Positions 1 through 8,772 are shown, counted from the stretch's first letter. The stretch is DNA of 64,000 bases from Cyanobium sp. FGCU6 (GCA_024958655.1 JANWUR010000003.1:186001-250000); one strand, 5' to 3'. The notes: a model not told the origin generated them from the letters alone. Program-made: numbers and translations.

Positions 1-905
1 CGCTCTGCCCTCAATCCACCGCGGCCATCCACCAAGCTCGGATCGAGCAGCTCCACCAGCGAGGCGAAGTGCGGATCGAAGCCATCGTGCGGGGTTGCCG
101 TCAGCAGAAGGAGCCCATCACAGCGCGAGGCCAGCACCTCGGCCAGGCGCCGCCGCCTGGAGTCCTCCCAGTCGCCGCTGCTGCCCAGCCGCACGCAGTG
201 GTGCGCCTCATCGAGGATCACCAGATCCCACACGGTGCGCTCCAGCTCCTGCAGCACCTTCTCCTGCTTGGCGAAGTCCACCGAGGTGAGGCAGAAGGAA
301 ACGTGATCGAAGGGATTGGCTCCCAGCACCAGTTCGCGGCGACGCTCCTGGAGCTCCCCCGCGCTGCGAACGGTCTCAAAGCGCAGCCCGAAGCGTTCCC
401 GCATCTCCCGCTGCCACTGCTCCAGCAACGGGCCGGCCGGCGACACGATCAGAATCCGGTGAGCCCGGCGGCGGGCGATCAGCTCCGCCATCACCAGGCC
501 CGCCTCAATCGTCTTGCCCAGGCCCACACCGTCGGCCAGCAGCAGCCGTGGGCGGCTCATCCGCAGGGCACGCATCACCGGCACCAGCTGGTAAGGCGCG
601 ATGTCGAGCCGCCCGGGTTGCACCGCCAGCAAGGCCGATGGGCCTAGCGACTGCTCCAGCAGAAAGGCGTCATGGAACAGCTGCCACTGGCGCAGCCGGC
701 CAGCGCGGCGCGGATCGAAGTCGGTGGTGATCGGTCGGATCGCCTCGAACGGATGGAGCAGGTCCACCTCCATCCCCTGCAGGTCTCCCTGCAGACAGCG
801 CAGCCGGTAGCGCTGCTGCTCGCCGGCAGGCTCGGTCTGGACCACCTCCCAGGCCAGGCCGCGAGCCTCCACTTGGGTGCCAGGCAAGACCAGGGTCAAG
901 AGCAA
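1..905 (-). CDS. SNF2/DEAH-family helicase, N-terminal part (runs off left edge)
   Basis: Read on the minus strand, an open frame runs from about 905 to the window edge. It shows an N-terminal region of about 130 residues, then Walker A (GVGLGKT followed by [10 protein letters not shown]), a Walker B of DEAH type (VILDEAHH) and motif III-like TATPHDG, so it is an ATP-dependent DNA or RNA translocase of the SNF2 superfamily. An in-frame stop at 924-926 limits the start; TTG codons at 905 and 899 are the only nearby candidates and neither has a clear ribosome binding site. The C-terminal half is outside the window. The layout (long N-terminal segment before Walker A) recalls the DrmD helicase of DISARM, but no other DISARM gene is visible, so this is only a suggestion. 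Confidence 0.85.
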   Translation of the reverse strand, partial: MLLTLVLPGTQVEARGLAWEVVQTEPAGEQQRYRLRCLQGDLQGMEVDLLHPFEAIRPITTDFDPRRAGRLRQWQLFHDAFLLEQSLGPSALLAVQPGRLDIAPYQLVPVMRALRMSRPRLLLADGVGLGKTIEAGLVMAELIARRRAHRILIVSPAGPLLEQWQREMRERFGLRFETVRSAGELQERRRELVLGANPFDHVSFCLTSVDFAKQEKVLQELERTVWDLVILDEAHHCVRLGSSGDWEDSRRRRLAEVLASRCDGLLLLTATPHDGFDPHFASLVELLDPSLVDGRGGLRAE

Positions 906-1271
906 ATCAGCAGCACTCTGAGGCTAGGACCGGCTTGTGGCAGTTAGTCACTGTGAGGCGACCAACATTTCGCCCCCACCCCAGCGCCCTGCAGGGATCA
1001 AGGTCAGCCAGAAATAATCCAGTTGCTGAATCTATGCGCTACACGCATAGTTTTGTACTTCAGCGGCAATGCCTCAGGCTGAGCAGTCCTTGGCCAGGCC
1101 CTTTGCAGCAGCGGCAGTGAGGGGTGGTTGGCCACTGGGCCGGCGCACACCCACCGGATCCCTCGGCCAGTCCTCACGCCGCGTCAAGGATCGGGCCATG
1201 CGCCCCAGGGGGGCGTCCTTGCCACAGCGCTGCGGCCGGCCGGTGGGGGTGGGGTTCTCCGCCGTCCCCAG
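906..1271. other. Intergenic region between divergent helicase and sigma-factor genes
   Basis: No convincing gene. It should hold the divergent promoters of the helicase (minus) and the sigma factor (plus). It contains one clear inverted repeat, annotated separately at 1032-1054. Open frames across 1069-1271 are low-complexity GC-rich frames without family features. Confidence 0.5.
1032..1054. promoter_or_regulatory. Perfect 7-bp hairpin followed by T4
   Basis: CTATGCG and CGCATAG flank a 5-base loop (CTACA) and are followed by TTTT. It lies in a divergent intergenic region where no plus-strand gene needs terminating, so an operator or attenuator is as likely as a terminator. Confidence 0.4.
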
Positions 1272-1901
1272 ATGGCTTCCCTCGCATCCCCCTCCCGCCG
1301 CAAGCAGCAGCCCCCAGCTCTCAGCCGTTCTGCCCTCAAGGCCCGCAATGCCCTGGTATTGGAGCACCTGCCTCTGGCTGATGCCATCGCCTCAGCCACC
1401 GCCCGTCGCCTTTTCCCGCTGGTGGAGCGGGAGGATCTGATCCAGGTGGCCCGCGAGGCCCTGGTCCGCTCCGCTCCCCGTTGCAGGGCAGGCGAGCCCG
1501 CTGGGCCCTATCTGCGCCGCTGCATCACCGGGGCCCTGCAGCACCACCTGCGCGATCGGGTGCGGCTGGTGCGCATCTCCCGCCGCGAGCACGAGAAGGG
1601 CAGCTGCCCGCTCGGCCACATCAGCCTCGATGCCACAGCCGATGGCGAGCCCTGCATGCTCGATCAGCTGGCAGCGCCAGAGGCCGAGCCGGCCATCAGC
1701 GAGGCCATGCATGGCCTGGCGCTGGAGCAGCTGGTGGAGCAGCTGCCGGCAGCCCAGGCCACGGCCCTGCGGCTCACCGTCCTCGAGGGCCTGTCGCTTC
1801 GGCAGGCGGCCACGCAGCTGGAGATCAGCTGCATGTCCGTGCAGCGGGCCCAGAAGAAGGCCATCGCAGCCCTGCGGCAGCAGCTCGCTGGAGGGGGCTG
1901 A
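1272..1901 (+). CDS. Sigma-70-family RNA polymerase sigma factor (phage-cluster associated)
   Basis: 209 residues counted from the ATG at 1272; the frame is open further upstream to 1128 but that part is low-complexity. The N-terminal third contains a region-2-like segment (LVEREDLIQVAREALVRSA, matching the family pattern EDLiQvg..aLi.A), a basic middle part, and a C-terminal region 4 helix-turn-helix (LRLTVLEGLSLRQAATQL, then MSVQRAQKKAIAALR). It should recruit core RNA polymerase to a dedicated promoter set. It is divergent from the helicase and convergent with the fibre genes. A second sigma-like gene lies at 62476-63123 on the other side of the virion genes, so the pair may drive the structural cluster. 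Function is clear; the regulon is inferred. Confidence 0.85.
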   Translation: MASLASPSRRKQQPPALSRSALKARNALVLEHLPLADAIASATARRLFPLVEREDLIQVAREALVRSAPRCRAGEPAGPYLRRCITGALQHHLRDRVRLVRISRREHEKGSCPLGHISLDATADGEPCMLDQLAAPEAEPAISEAMHGLALEQLVEQLPAAQATALRLTVLEGLSLRQAATQLEISCMSVQRAQKKAIAALRQQLAGGG

Positions 1902-1919
1902 GGCCCCTTGGCTCCGCTC

Positions 1920-2114
1920 TCAGCTCTGCTCGAACACCAGGGTGGAGAGCGGCCACCAGCCGCTGCCGCCTTCGTCGTAGGCCAGCTCCACCAGCGGATC
2001 GCTGTCGCTGAATTCGGTCGCCACGTTCAGCAAGGTGGCACCGGTCTCCGGGCTGATCCGATCGCGCCAGCAACGCGATCCAACGGCAGGCATGGGTGCA
2101 GAGGTTGTGCTCAT
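1920..2114 (-). CDS. Small hypothetical protein at the end of the fibre operon
   Basis: 64 residues with no family recognised. It starts 3 bases after the stop of the beta-propeller gene, so it is probably the last gene of the same minus-strand transcript. Sequence is moderately acidic with several aromatic residues near the C-terminus (GWWPLSTLVFEQ). A small fibre accessory or chaperone protein is possible but unproven. Confidence 0.55.
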   Translation of the reverse strand: MSTTSAPMPAVGSRCWRDRISPETGATLLNVATEFSDSDPLVELAYDEGGSGWWPLSTLVFEQS

Positions 2115-2117
2115 GGC

Positions 2118-3167
2118 TCAGGGGCTCACCATCACCCGATTGCCAGTGCCGCTGTTGCTCACGGCTGCGAACTGACTGCGCTGGGGTGACCAGCAGATCG
2201 ATCGCCAGCCGGTACTGGCTGGGGTGCTGCGCAAGGTCCAGCTGATGCCATCGGCGCTGGTCATGATCCGGTTGCCGCTGCCGCTGGTGGCAACGGCCAC
2301 CAGCAGCTCACGCTGCGGTGCCCAGCAGAGGGCGTTCCAGGCGATATCCGCTGCGGATGTCCGGCTCGTCCAGGTGATGCCATCAGCGGAGGTCATCACC
2401 CGGTTGCCCGTGCCGCTGCTGCTCAACGCCACCAGCAGGCCGAGCTCCGCTGCCCAGCAGATGGCCACCCAGTTGTTGTTGGTGGCCGAGGTCCGCAGGG
2501 TCCAGCTGCGGCCATCGGCTGAGGTCATCACCCGCTGGCTACCGCCGGTGCTGCTCACGGCCACGAACAGCTCCAGCTGCGGTGCCCAGATCACCGATCG
2601 CCAAACCTGATCGACAGCAGCAGGGCCGGCCGTCCACTGGCTGCCATCGCTGCTGCTCATTACCCGGTTGCCCGTGCCGCTGCCGGCGACGGCCACCAGC
2701 AAACCCAGCTCGGCAGACCAACAGATGGAGGTCCAGCTGTTGTCCACCGGCGTCTGCCGCAGGGTCCAGCTGCGGCCATCCCTTGATGTCATCACCCTGC
2801 TGCCGGTGCCGCTGTTGCTCACGGCGACAAACAGCCCCAGCTCGGCTGCCCAGCAGAGCGCCACCCAGTTCTGGTCTGCGGCCGCTGGTTGGACGCTCCA
2901 GCGGATGCCATCGCTGGAGGTCATCACCCGGTTGCCGCTGCCGGTGCCGGCTACAGCCGCGTACAGCCCCAGCTCGGGCGACCAGCACACCGACTCCCAG
3001 CTGTTGTCCGCCGCCGAGCGAACGGTCGACCAGAGGATGCCGCTGCTGCCCAGCACCGCCGGCGTGCCCAGCTGCTCCGCCAGTGCCGCGACAGGCAGCT
3101 GATAGCTGCCGGCCTCAGGGCCAGCAGGGCGGGTGATCGCCAGCAGGTCGCTTGGTTGGAGCGTCAT
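2118..3167 (-). CDS. Seven-repeat beta-propeller protein, probable virion fibre or host-binding protein
   Basis: 349 residues: a leader of about 40 residues followed by seven near-identical 44-residue repeats filling residues 41-349. Each repeat carries SxDGxxW, a central CW(A/S)xELGL and an exit motif GTGNRVMTS. The DG..W-type strands and the count of seven suggest a closed seven-bladed propeller that binds a receptor or glycan. Its ATG overlaps the stop of the upstream fibre-like gene by one base, so the two are co-translated. Repetition at DNA level (132 bp per unit) offers scope for expansion, contraction and gene conversion. Virion assignment comes from neighbourhood, not from a recognised phage family. 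Confidence 0.75.
   Translation of the reverse strand: MTLQPSDLLAITRPAGPEAGSYQLPVAALAEQLGTPAVLGSSGILWSTVRSAADNSWESVCWSPELGLYAAVAGTGSGNRVMTSSDGIRWSVQPAAADQNWVALCWAAELGLFVAVSNSGTGSRVMTSRDGRSWTLRQTPVDNSWTSICWSAELGLLVAVAGSGTGNRVMSSSDGSQWTAGPAAVDQVWRSVIWAPQLELFVAVSSTGGSQRVMTSADGRSWTLRTSATNNNWVAICWAAELGLLVALSSSGTGNRVMTSADGITWTSRTSAADIAWNALCWAPQRELLVAVATSGSGNRIMTSADGISWTLRSTPASTGWRSICWSPQRSQFAAVSNSGTGNRVMVSP
2121..3047 (-). repeat. Seven tandem 132-bp coding repeats
   Basis: In-frame tandem repeat within the propeller gene, unit 132 bp (44 codons), seven units with no spacer. Units differ mostly in the segment after SxDGxxW and are conserved in the CW..ELGL and GTGNRVM segments. Confidence 0.85.
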
Positions 3168-3844
3168 CAGGGCAAGGCGGGCAGGGTGCTGATGTCCAGC
3201 GGCATGTAGTCGCCGGCGGGCTGAGCGGTGGCCATAGCCGCCTTGAGGGCGGCGGCATCCACAGCCGCGCCCTCGCTGCCGGCGGTGAGGTCGTCGCCGC
3301 TGGCCAGCCGCAACACACCGGCAGCCGTGGTGGTGGCGGGCTCAACGCTGAGCAGCGGCTGGGCCGGATCGCTCTCGTCGATGCTCACAGGAGCAGCCAC
3401 CTGGATGCGGATCACACCCGCACCATCGGGGCCCAACGCGGCGTTGGCACTCCAGCTGGTTCCGTCAAACAGCAGCAGGTCACCCTGGGCGATCTCCGCT
3501 CCGGCGAGGCCGCTCCAGCTATCCAGGGAAACACCGGAGGCGCTCGACAGGTAGACGTCTCCGACTGCGGCATCGGCCGGGGCCTCAGCCGTGGTGGGGT
3601 CGATCGCACCCCGGTAGTGCAGGGCGCCGGGGATGGCGGCGTGCAGGGTGCCATCGGCGTCCACCGATAGGTTGGTGCCGGGCTTGATCGCCCCGATCGC
3701 CGCCGCGGTGGCGGGGGTGAGCATGAACGCTTTGACCTCGTCGGCAGTGGCCCGGTAGGGCGTGCTGCCGCGCTGCACCAGCAGCAGGTCGGTGGGCTGG
3801 GGCAAAGCGCGGGAGGTGGAGCGGGTTGCGGTGCTGGTGGCCAT
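3167..3844 (-). CDS. Phage-type tail-fibre or minor structural protein
   Basis: 225 residues from the ATG at 3844 (the frame is open to 3856). The N-terminus has a segment (PTDLLLVQRGSTPYRATADE) like those opening cyanophage fibre proteins, then an Ala/Gly/Asp-rich body with a vertebra-like piece (YLSSASGVSLDSWSGLAG.EI..GDLLLFDGTSW) and a part ATTTAAGVLRLASGDDLTAGSE that resembles the repeat preceding many fibre C-termini. It overlaps the propeller gene by one base, and together they probably form the distal fibre. The assignment rests on composition, these motifs and context. Confidence 0.7.
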   Translation of the reverse strand: MATSTATRSTSRALPQPTDLLLVQRGSTPYRATADEVKAFMLTPATAAAIGAIKPGTNLSVDADGTLHAAIPGALHYRGAIDPTTAEAPADAAVGDVYLSSASGVSLDSWSGLAGAEIAQGDLLLFDGTSWSANAALGPDGAGVIRIQVAAPVSIDESDPAQPLLSVEPATTTAAGVLRLASGDDLTAGSEGAAVDAAALKAAMATAQPAGDYMPLDISTLPALP

Positions 3845-3898
3845 CGGGATCAGCAAGGCGAAAGAGAAGGGGAAGAGGAATGCAACTGGCCCAAGCGA

Positions 3899-4141
3899 TC
3901 AGGGCGGCAGGGCGCTGAGCAGGCGCAGGTCCAGAGCGAGCACCACCACCCCATCGCCAGCGGTCACGCTCACCAGCGGCGCCAGGGCCTGCACTGCGCT
4001 GACACCCCCGGACGGGGGTGGTTCAGGGGTGCCGCCGTCCTGCAGCTGGGCCTGTCCCAGAAAGATCAGTCCCTGGGGCTGGCTGCTGCTGCGGCACTGG
4101 GCAGCCAGGGCCGCCAGCACGGCGGGATCGGGGGTGGCCAT
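3899..4141 (-). CDS. Small structural-cluster protein, unknown
   Basis: 80 residues, Ala/Leu/Pro-rich, with no recognised domain. It begins MATPDPAVLAALAAQ and lies in line with the virion genes, about 55 bases before the fibre gene. Short proteins at this position are often fibre-attachment or head-tail accessory proteins. Coding is supported by operon context and reading-frame continuity only. Confidence 0.5.
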   Translation of the reverse strand: MATPDPAVLAALAAQCRSSSQPQGLIFLGQAQLQDGGTPEPPPSGGVSAVQALAPLVSVTAGDGVVVLALDLRLLSALPP

Positions 4142-4218
4142 CGGCGCCGCGGCGCTGCTGTTCAGCTGTTACCAGGCCCCAGCCAGGAATCCGCTGGCTG
4201 GGGAGCAGCTGGCCGAAA

Positions 4219-4956
4219 TCAGAGCAGGGCATCGCCCAGCTCCAGGGCGGCCAGATCGGCGGCATTGTTGATGCCCTCGTTGCTGCCGCTGGCAGTGCCC
4301 GATGCACTGGCCTGGGCCTCCAGCGCCATCGCCTGCTCCACGAGTTCGGCCTTGGTCTGGCTGCCATCCAGCTCCACGCCGTAGACGGTGGAGCAGAACT
4401 CCACGATCTGGGCCTTGGTCATGGCCTGGAAGTCGGTGGGCTGTGAGGCCAGCAGAGCCTCCCCACCGCCTGCGTCGTCGCCCATGGCACCGCCAGTGGC
4501 GGTTTCAGTGGCGGGCTCCGGTTCAGTGGTGGCGGCCAACTCCGGCTCCAGGGGGGGCTCGAGGGCTGGTTCGAGGACGGGCTCGGCCTCTGGTTCGCCA
4601 TCTGGGCCTGCTTCCTGAACAGGCTCTGGTTGCTCGAGCTCGGGCACCGGCGGCTCCGGCTCTGGTGCGGCCGCGTCCGGCTGCAGCTGCCAGCCCAGCG
4701 CCTGCCAGCCGGCCAGGTGCACCGGCCAGATCGAGCGGGTCACACCGTCCTTGCTGATCAGCAGCTGACTGGGCGGCAACCAGCTGCCGTCACGGCCATC
4801 GACGCCGGGATCCGGCGTCACGACCAGCCGCTGCTCCGGGCCGCCCAGCGGCACCGGGGTGGAGGCGGGGTTGTTGCTGTCGAGGGGCTGGAGCAGTTCC
4901 AGAGGCAGGGCCTCAGCACCGGCCGCCAGGGTGAGGGAGTCGAGTGGGTTGCTCAT
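4219..4956 (-). CDS. Acidic Pro/Glu-rich structural-cluster protein with C-terminal HeH/SAP-like helix pair
   Basis: 245 residues from the ATG at 4956, preceded by GAGG at a suitable distance; an in-frame GTG at 4965 is the alternative. Residues 1-85 look folded, about 85-150 are a low-complexity linker of Glu, Pro and Ala, and the C-terminus has MTKAQIVEFCSTVYG then TKAELVEQA, the pattern of HeH/LEM or Rho-N helix-extended-helix domains found at the ends of phage head proteins. It follows the decoration-like gene closely (stop and start about 10 bases apart). It may be a capsid-associated nucleic-acid-binding or neck protein. Confidence 0.65.
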   Translation of the reverse strand: MSNPLDSLTLAAGAEALPLELLQPLDSNNPASTPVPLGGPEQRLVVTPDPGVDGRDGSWLPPSQLLISKDGVTRSIWPVHLAGWQALGWQLQPDAAAPEPEPPVPELEQPEPVQEAGPDGEPEAEPVLEPALEPPLEPELAATTEPEPATETATGGAMGDDAGGGEALLASQPTDFQAMTKAQIVEFCSTVYGVELDGSQTKAELVEQAMALEAQASASGTASGSNEGINNAADLAALELGDALL

Positions 4957-4966
4957 GGCGCTCACC

Positions 4967-5401
4967 TCACAGCCCCTGATTGGCGGTGAGCGCCACCGTC
5001 ATCCCCACCGGTGAGGCCGGGGAGACGACAGCGCGCGCCAGGCGCAGGCAGGGCGGCGTGATCAGCTCGCTGTCGGCTGGGTTGATCAGCAGGGCAGCGC
5101 CGCTGATGATCGCCTCCACCTTGCCGCCAGCAGCGGGGATGGCGACGGCAGCAGCCGTGATCCAGCTGCCGGCGGTGCCATCGGCCAGCAGCGGTGCCAG
5201 CTCCAGCGTCACCGTCACCGCCTCGCTGTGACCGGGGTGGGAGGCGACGAGCACAAAGGAGCTGGTGGCATCGAGGTCGGTGCCGAGGTTCACCACATCG
5301 CCGCTGCTGCGGCTGTGTTCGTAGCAGTCGGTAGCCGAGTGGTTAATCCAGCCGACGAGCACCGTCTGGGCATCGAGCAGCCGGGTGGCTTGGGTGGTCA
5401 T
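4967..5401 (-). CDS. Phage head decoration-like protein
   Basis: 144 residues, mostly predicted beta strands, small hydrophobics and Gly/Thr, with no membrane segment. Directly downstream of the major capsid gene (67 bases) and upstream of the acidic protein, the usual place for a head decoration or stabilisation protein. No signature motif was identified, so the call rests on order and composition. Confidence 0.6.
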   Translation of the reverse strand: MTTQATRLLDAQTVLVGWINHSATDCYEHSRSSGDVVNLGTDLDATSSFVLVASHPGHSEAVTVTLELAPLLADGTAGSWITAAAVAIPAAGGKVEAIISGAALLINPADSELITPPCLRLARAVVSPASPVGMTVALTANQGL

Positions 5402-5467
5402 GGATTGGGCTCCTATGAATAATGAATGAGTGGTTCTGGGCAGTCCTCCGGGGGGTGGGGCTGGCGC

Positions 5468-6376
5468 TCAGGGCAGCACCAGCGGCATGGGAGCGACGTT
5501 GAACAGGCGGGCAGCGGCCTTGCGGTTGCACACCGCAAAGCCCACGTACCAATCCACCCGCGTGCGGAACACCGGTGCGTCATGCACCTCCCCGAAGTCC
5601 CGCACCGAGATGCCGTAGCGCCCCTCGAACGGGCCCTGCAGACCGCAGACCGCCGCATCACCCAGCACGCAGCAGTAGATGGAGGTGGTGTCTCCCGGTT
5701 CGTCGTAGCCGAGCACGGCATTGCCCTCGGCGTCTTCCTCCACCAGCAGGATCTCGATCCCCTCGAAATAGTGCCGCCCGTCGATCACCTCGTAGAGGTC
5801 GCCGCCGGCCTGGCGGGAGGCGGTGCTGATCTGGCGGCGGGCGGCCTTGCTGGCGATCAGCACCTTGTCGCCGCCGTAGCCGATCACGCTGTCGGTCAAC
5901 GCCTCCAGCGCCAGCAGGTTGAGGGTGCTGCCGCCGTTGTCGATCGTCTGGTCCTCGCCCGGCACCAGGCGCTTGCTCAGCCCGTTGAACGCCCGCGGGT
6001 CAAAGGTGTCGTCGCCGTTGATGATCGCCGCCTCCAAAGTGAGGCGCATCGAGCGCACCTTCATCTCGGTCTGGGCAGCGCGGGCCTCGGGGCCCTGCAG
6101 GTCCACGATCGAGCGGTCCACATCCAGATCGCCCCCGAACAGGTGCACGAACTCCGAATCGGAGTTGATGACGCCGTAGCTCTGGCGGTAGCCCTCGTTG
6201 ACGGCCCGAAAACCCACGCGGGGGAGTTTCGTTTCCGCCGGGAAGCTCAGCGAGCCACCCACGAGGTTGCGGAAGGGCAGGCGGCGCAGCAGCTCCCCCT
6301 CCCCAAAGGTCTTGAGCACCGCCAGCTGCTCAGCACGGCGGGCGTATTTCTGCGCCTCGATCAAGGTCAGGCCCAA
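5468..6376 (-). CDS. Phage major capsid protein
   Basis: About 302 residues from a TTG at 6376, which has GGGAG seven bases upstream; GTG at 6382 is another candidate and the frame stays open to 6508. The N-terminal helix (LIEAQKYARRAEQ) is followed by features typical of this capsid family: LLRRLPFRNLVGGSLSF, a conserved VGFRAVNEGY, LFGGDLDVDRSIVDLQG, and AIINGDD..DPRAFNGLSKRL. It heads the minus-strand set capsid, decoration, acidic protein, fibres. In related phages a scaffold gene would lie directly upstream, but here the scaffold-like gene is about 45 kb away at 51190-52140. Confidence 0.9.
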   Translation of the reverse strand: MGLTLIEAQKYARRAEQLAVLKTFGEGELLRRLPFRNLVGGSLSFPAETKLPRVGFRAVNEGYRQSYGVINSDSEFVHLFGGDLDVDRSIVDLQGPEARAAQTEMKVRSMRLTLEAAIINGDDTFDPRAFNGLSKRLVPGEDQTIDNGGSTLNLLALEALTDSVIGYGGDKVLIASKAARRQISTASRQAGGDLYEVIDGRHYFEGIEILLVEEDAEGNAVLGYDEPGDTTSIYCCVLGDAAVCGLQGPFEGRYGISVRDFGEVHDAPVFRTRVDWYVGFAVCNRKAAARLFNVAPMPLVLP

Positions 6377-6638
6377 GGGCACGCTCCCGGGGCCTGGCCC
6401 CAGTGACAACAGCTCCTGTTGCCAGGTGACCCACGCCCCAAACCACCGAGGAGACAGAACCGTGGTGGCCCAGCTCCTGGTGGATCGGCTACGCGCAGCC
6501 CTCCTCATGGTCCGGGCGGCCTCAAGGGCTGACGCGAGTCAGCCGGACTGGTGCGTTGGCTGCGCTGCGCTCCGCCTTGCAGAGGGGGCTGCCCCTTGAC
6601 CCCGCCCGGCCTGCTTCGGGGTCTTCGCTACGCCTCCC

Positions 6639-6839
6639 ATGGCTTCCGCATCCCGGATCCGCACCTTCCAGCTCCTGAGCTCCCGCACCCTGGAGCTGCT
6701 CTGGGAAGAGGCATCGGCCCACCGCCCCGCTCCTCTGGAGCGGCTGGAGCAGCTCTGCGCTGATCTGCTCTTTGAGCGCCAGGTGGCCACGCCAGCTTCG
6801 GTGCCCGTCTGGTGCCCCGAGAGCGAGCTGCCCTTCTGA
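6639..6839 (+). CDS. Small hypothetical protein
   Basis: 66 residues with an amphipathic helical pattern (LLSSRTLELLWEEA, LERLEQLCADLLFE). Plus strand, divergent from the capsid gene, and followed 96 bases later by the L,D-transpeptidase. No family is recognised. Codon use resembles its neighbours, which supports coding. Confidence 0.5.
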   Translation: MASASRIRTFQLLSSRTLELLWEEASAHRPAPLERLEQLCADLLFERQVATPASVPVWCPESELPF

Positions 6840-6935
6840 GGGGGCGGCCCCGGCTGCGGCTGGGGCGCTCTCTTTGTGCCCGCAGCCGGCGTCCCAAAGC
6901 CAGCACTGGCAACAGGGCTCAGCAGCACCACGCCC

Positions 6936-7679
6936 ATGGCCAGCCCCATGACCCCCGAGCGGTTCCAGGACCGCTTTGAAGCCTTTCGCGGTGAACCCCA
7001 GCAGGTTTCAGGCGTCTGGACCCTCCATGCCGCAATCACGGCGCTGCCCGGCAGCGAGGCCGTGCTCAATGAGCAGGCCCCCTGGGCGCTCACCTTCAGC
7101 CAGAAACCCGCTGCGCCCCCGGCACCAGCAGGCCCCAGCGGCGGCCTCGATCCCCGCGGATCAGAAGAGGCCGGCATGGCCGGCCCCCAAAAGGCTGCCC
7201 CTGTCCAGCCCGGCGACACCTACCTGCTGGTGAACGACCGCGACCAGGACATGGAGGCCTACGACCACAGCGGCCAGTTCCTTTGGAAGATCCCCTGCCT
7301 GGCCCGCGGCCAAGGCGCCGATACCGACTGGACCCAGACCAGCACCGATACGCCACCTGGGCTCTACCGGCTCGGCCAGCTCTACGCGGACTACGAGCAG
7401 AACCCCAACCCGCCCTGCTCCGACACCGCCATGGCCTACGGCTGGTACTCCTTCGACATGGAGGAGCTGGAGGGCCAGGAGAAGAAGGTTGGCCGGGCCG
7501 GGATCATGCTCCACGGCGGTGGATCGGCCTGCGGCTGGCCCGGTGCCTGGGCAGCGCAGCAGCCCCTGCACCCCACCCTCGGTTGCGTTCGCCTGCATAA
7601 CGCCGATCTGCGCGACAAGGTGCTGCCCCTCTACCGCCAGGGCACCGTCTATGTGGGGGTGTTCCAGGAAAAAAAGTGA
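6936..7679 (+). CDS. L,D-transpeptidase (YkuD domain) protein, possible lysis or cell-wall enzyme
   Basis: 247 residues from the ATG at 6936 (the frame is open to 6876). An N-terminal region of about 90 residues precedes a YkuD domain: strand DTYLLVNDRDQDMEAYD, a PPGLYRLG turn, MLHGGG and the catalytic signature HPTLGCVRLHN, in which the Cys is the nucleophile and the first His and Arg are conserved. These enzymes make or cut 3-3 peptidoglycan links in the periplasm. No signal peptide is obvious, which suits delivery by lysis or a virion. The small membrane protein just downstream could act as the matching holin. Confidence 0.85.
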   Translation: MASPMTPERFQDRFEAFRGEPQQVSGVWTLHAAITALPGSEAVLNEQAPWALTFSQKPAAPPAPAGPSGGLDPRGSEEAGMAGPQKAAPVQPGDTYLLVNDRDQDMEAYDHSGQFLWKIPCLARGQGADTDWTQTSTDTPPGLYRLGQLYADYEQNPNPPCSDTAMAYGWYSFDMEELEGQEKKVGRAGIMLHGGGSACGWPGAWAAQQPLHPTLGCVRLHNADLRDKVLPLYRQGTVYVGVFQEKK

Positions 7680-7730
7680 CGGCGGCTCTGGTGCCGCCAG
7701 CTGGGGCCTGATCGCAGGGGAGGAGCACCA

Positions 7731-7997
7731 ATGCAAACCAACCCAGCACCCCGGCCGCCCAAGCCGCCGTTCGACCGGGAGCGGTTTGTCTTCAAGATCC
7801 TGGCGGTGGTGATCGGCACGCAGCTGCTGATCTATTCGCTCGCCGCCGGGGTCTGCGGCCAGCGGGCGCTGGAGGGGCGTTCGATCGGCCAGATCTGCCC
7901 CGGCACGCTGGAGCAGCTGCAGGGCGGCTTTGATTCCACCCTCAAGCTGCTGCTGGCGCTGCTGGGTGGAGCAGCGCTGTCGCGGATGGATCGGTGA
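7731..7997 (+). CDS. Small two-helix membrane protein, holin-like
   Basis: 88 residues. A Pro-rich basic N-terminus is followed by a hydrophobic segment (about 22-45, ILAVVIGTQLLIYSLAAGV) and a second one (about 69-83, LKLLLALLGGAAL). A strong ribosome binding site (GGGGAGGAG) precedes the ATG. Lying 51 bases downstream of the L,D-transpeptidase, it fits a holin-endolysin style cassette, but small membrane proteins cannot be assigned securely. Confidence 0.65.
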   Translation: MQTNPAPRPPKPPFDRERFVFKILAVVIGTQLLIYSLAAGVCGQRALEGRSIGQICPGTLEQLQGGFDSTLKLLLALLGGAALSRMDR

Positions 7998-8531
7998 GAA
8001 CCTCTATCAATAGAGAATGGACATACTTCGCCATCGAGACACTGGAACCCGTTGGATTACCAGCGTTCTGTTGCTAGTAATACAGCATACTCACCTGAGC
8101 ACTTGGATCGATACTGCCCCATGGATGCAGCCAAGCGTGCATCAGACCGAGGCGAGTCTGTTCGGAGACCAGGCATTGATAATGGATCGAAATTGATAGC
8201 GGCAGACACATGGACTTGATTAGGTTTGGCCAGAGTGATCGAGCGGTGCCTTTATGAATACCGGTTGAGCAACAGTGGAATACCAGCTACACAGAGGCAG
8301 CCAACGCGCTGGAGTGAACGCATGGCGCTGGCTCCATTCATGCGTCAGCGCGATGCGTGCTATAACGAATATCAGGTTAAGTTGAGCCATTAGGCACAAG
8401 CTCTCAGCAGCAAGTCTGAAATGTTCAATTTGATACGGTTTGGTTGGGCTTACGGGTGGCTCGATCCTGGGCTGTCAAGGCGGCCAAGGTGATGGCTCCT
8501 CCTCAAACAGGCCGTGTCCTCACTTCTGTAC
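7998..8531. other. Gene-poor, lower-GC intergenic stretch
   Basis: About 530 bases visibly richer in A/T than both sides, with no open frame showing coding character. It marks the left edge of the defence island. No terminator, tRNA or att-like duplication was recognised. Confidence 0.5.
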
Positions 8532-8690
8532 ATGAACGAAACTGTTGCCCTGCTGGTGCGGTTGCTGTTCTGGATTGCCATTGTATTCAGCAGCCTGCCC
8601 CTCATGGCACGGATGTACTGCTACTGGCTTGGGCAGTCCCTTGCGGGTGATTTCGCACGTGAATGTCGTCGCCGCAACCTGATTGCTTAA
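8532..8690 (+). CDS. Possible 52-residue single-span membrane protein
   Basis: The frame ATG at 8532 to TAA at 8688-8690 encodes a hydrophobic N-terminal half (ALLVRLLFWIAIVFSSLPL) and a Cys/Arg-rich C-terminus (ARECRRRNLIA). It lies just upstream of the P-loop/WYL gene on the same strand. It has no recognised homology; the clean membrane-span pattern is the only support. Confidence 0.4.
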   Translation: MNETVALLVRLLFWIAIVFSSLPLMARMYCYWLGQSLAGDFARECRRRNLIA

Positions 8691-8772
8691 GGGAGTGCCC
8701 GGCAGGAGGCCGGGCTCGATACCACCAGAGGAATAAGTAACCCTCCACACATCTCATTTGACCAAAACCCCC

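Noticed and set aside
69-947. Several plus-strand frames at the left end
   Set aside because: They are antisense to the helicase, whose motifs are unambiguous on the minus strand.
906-1272. Extending the sigma factor start to 1128
   Set aside because: The extra 48 residues are low-complexity and basic, unlike the family; the ATG at 1272 gives a normal N-terminus.
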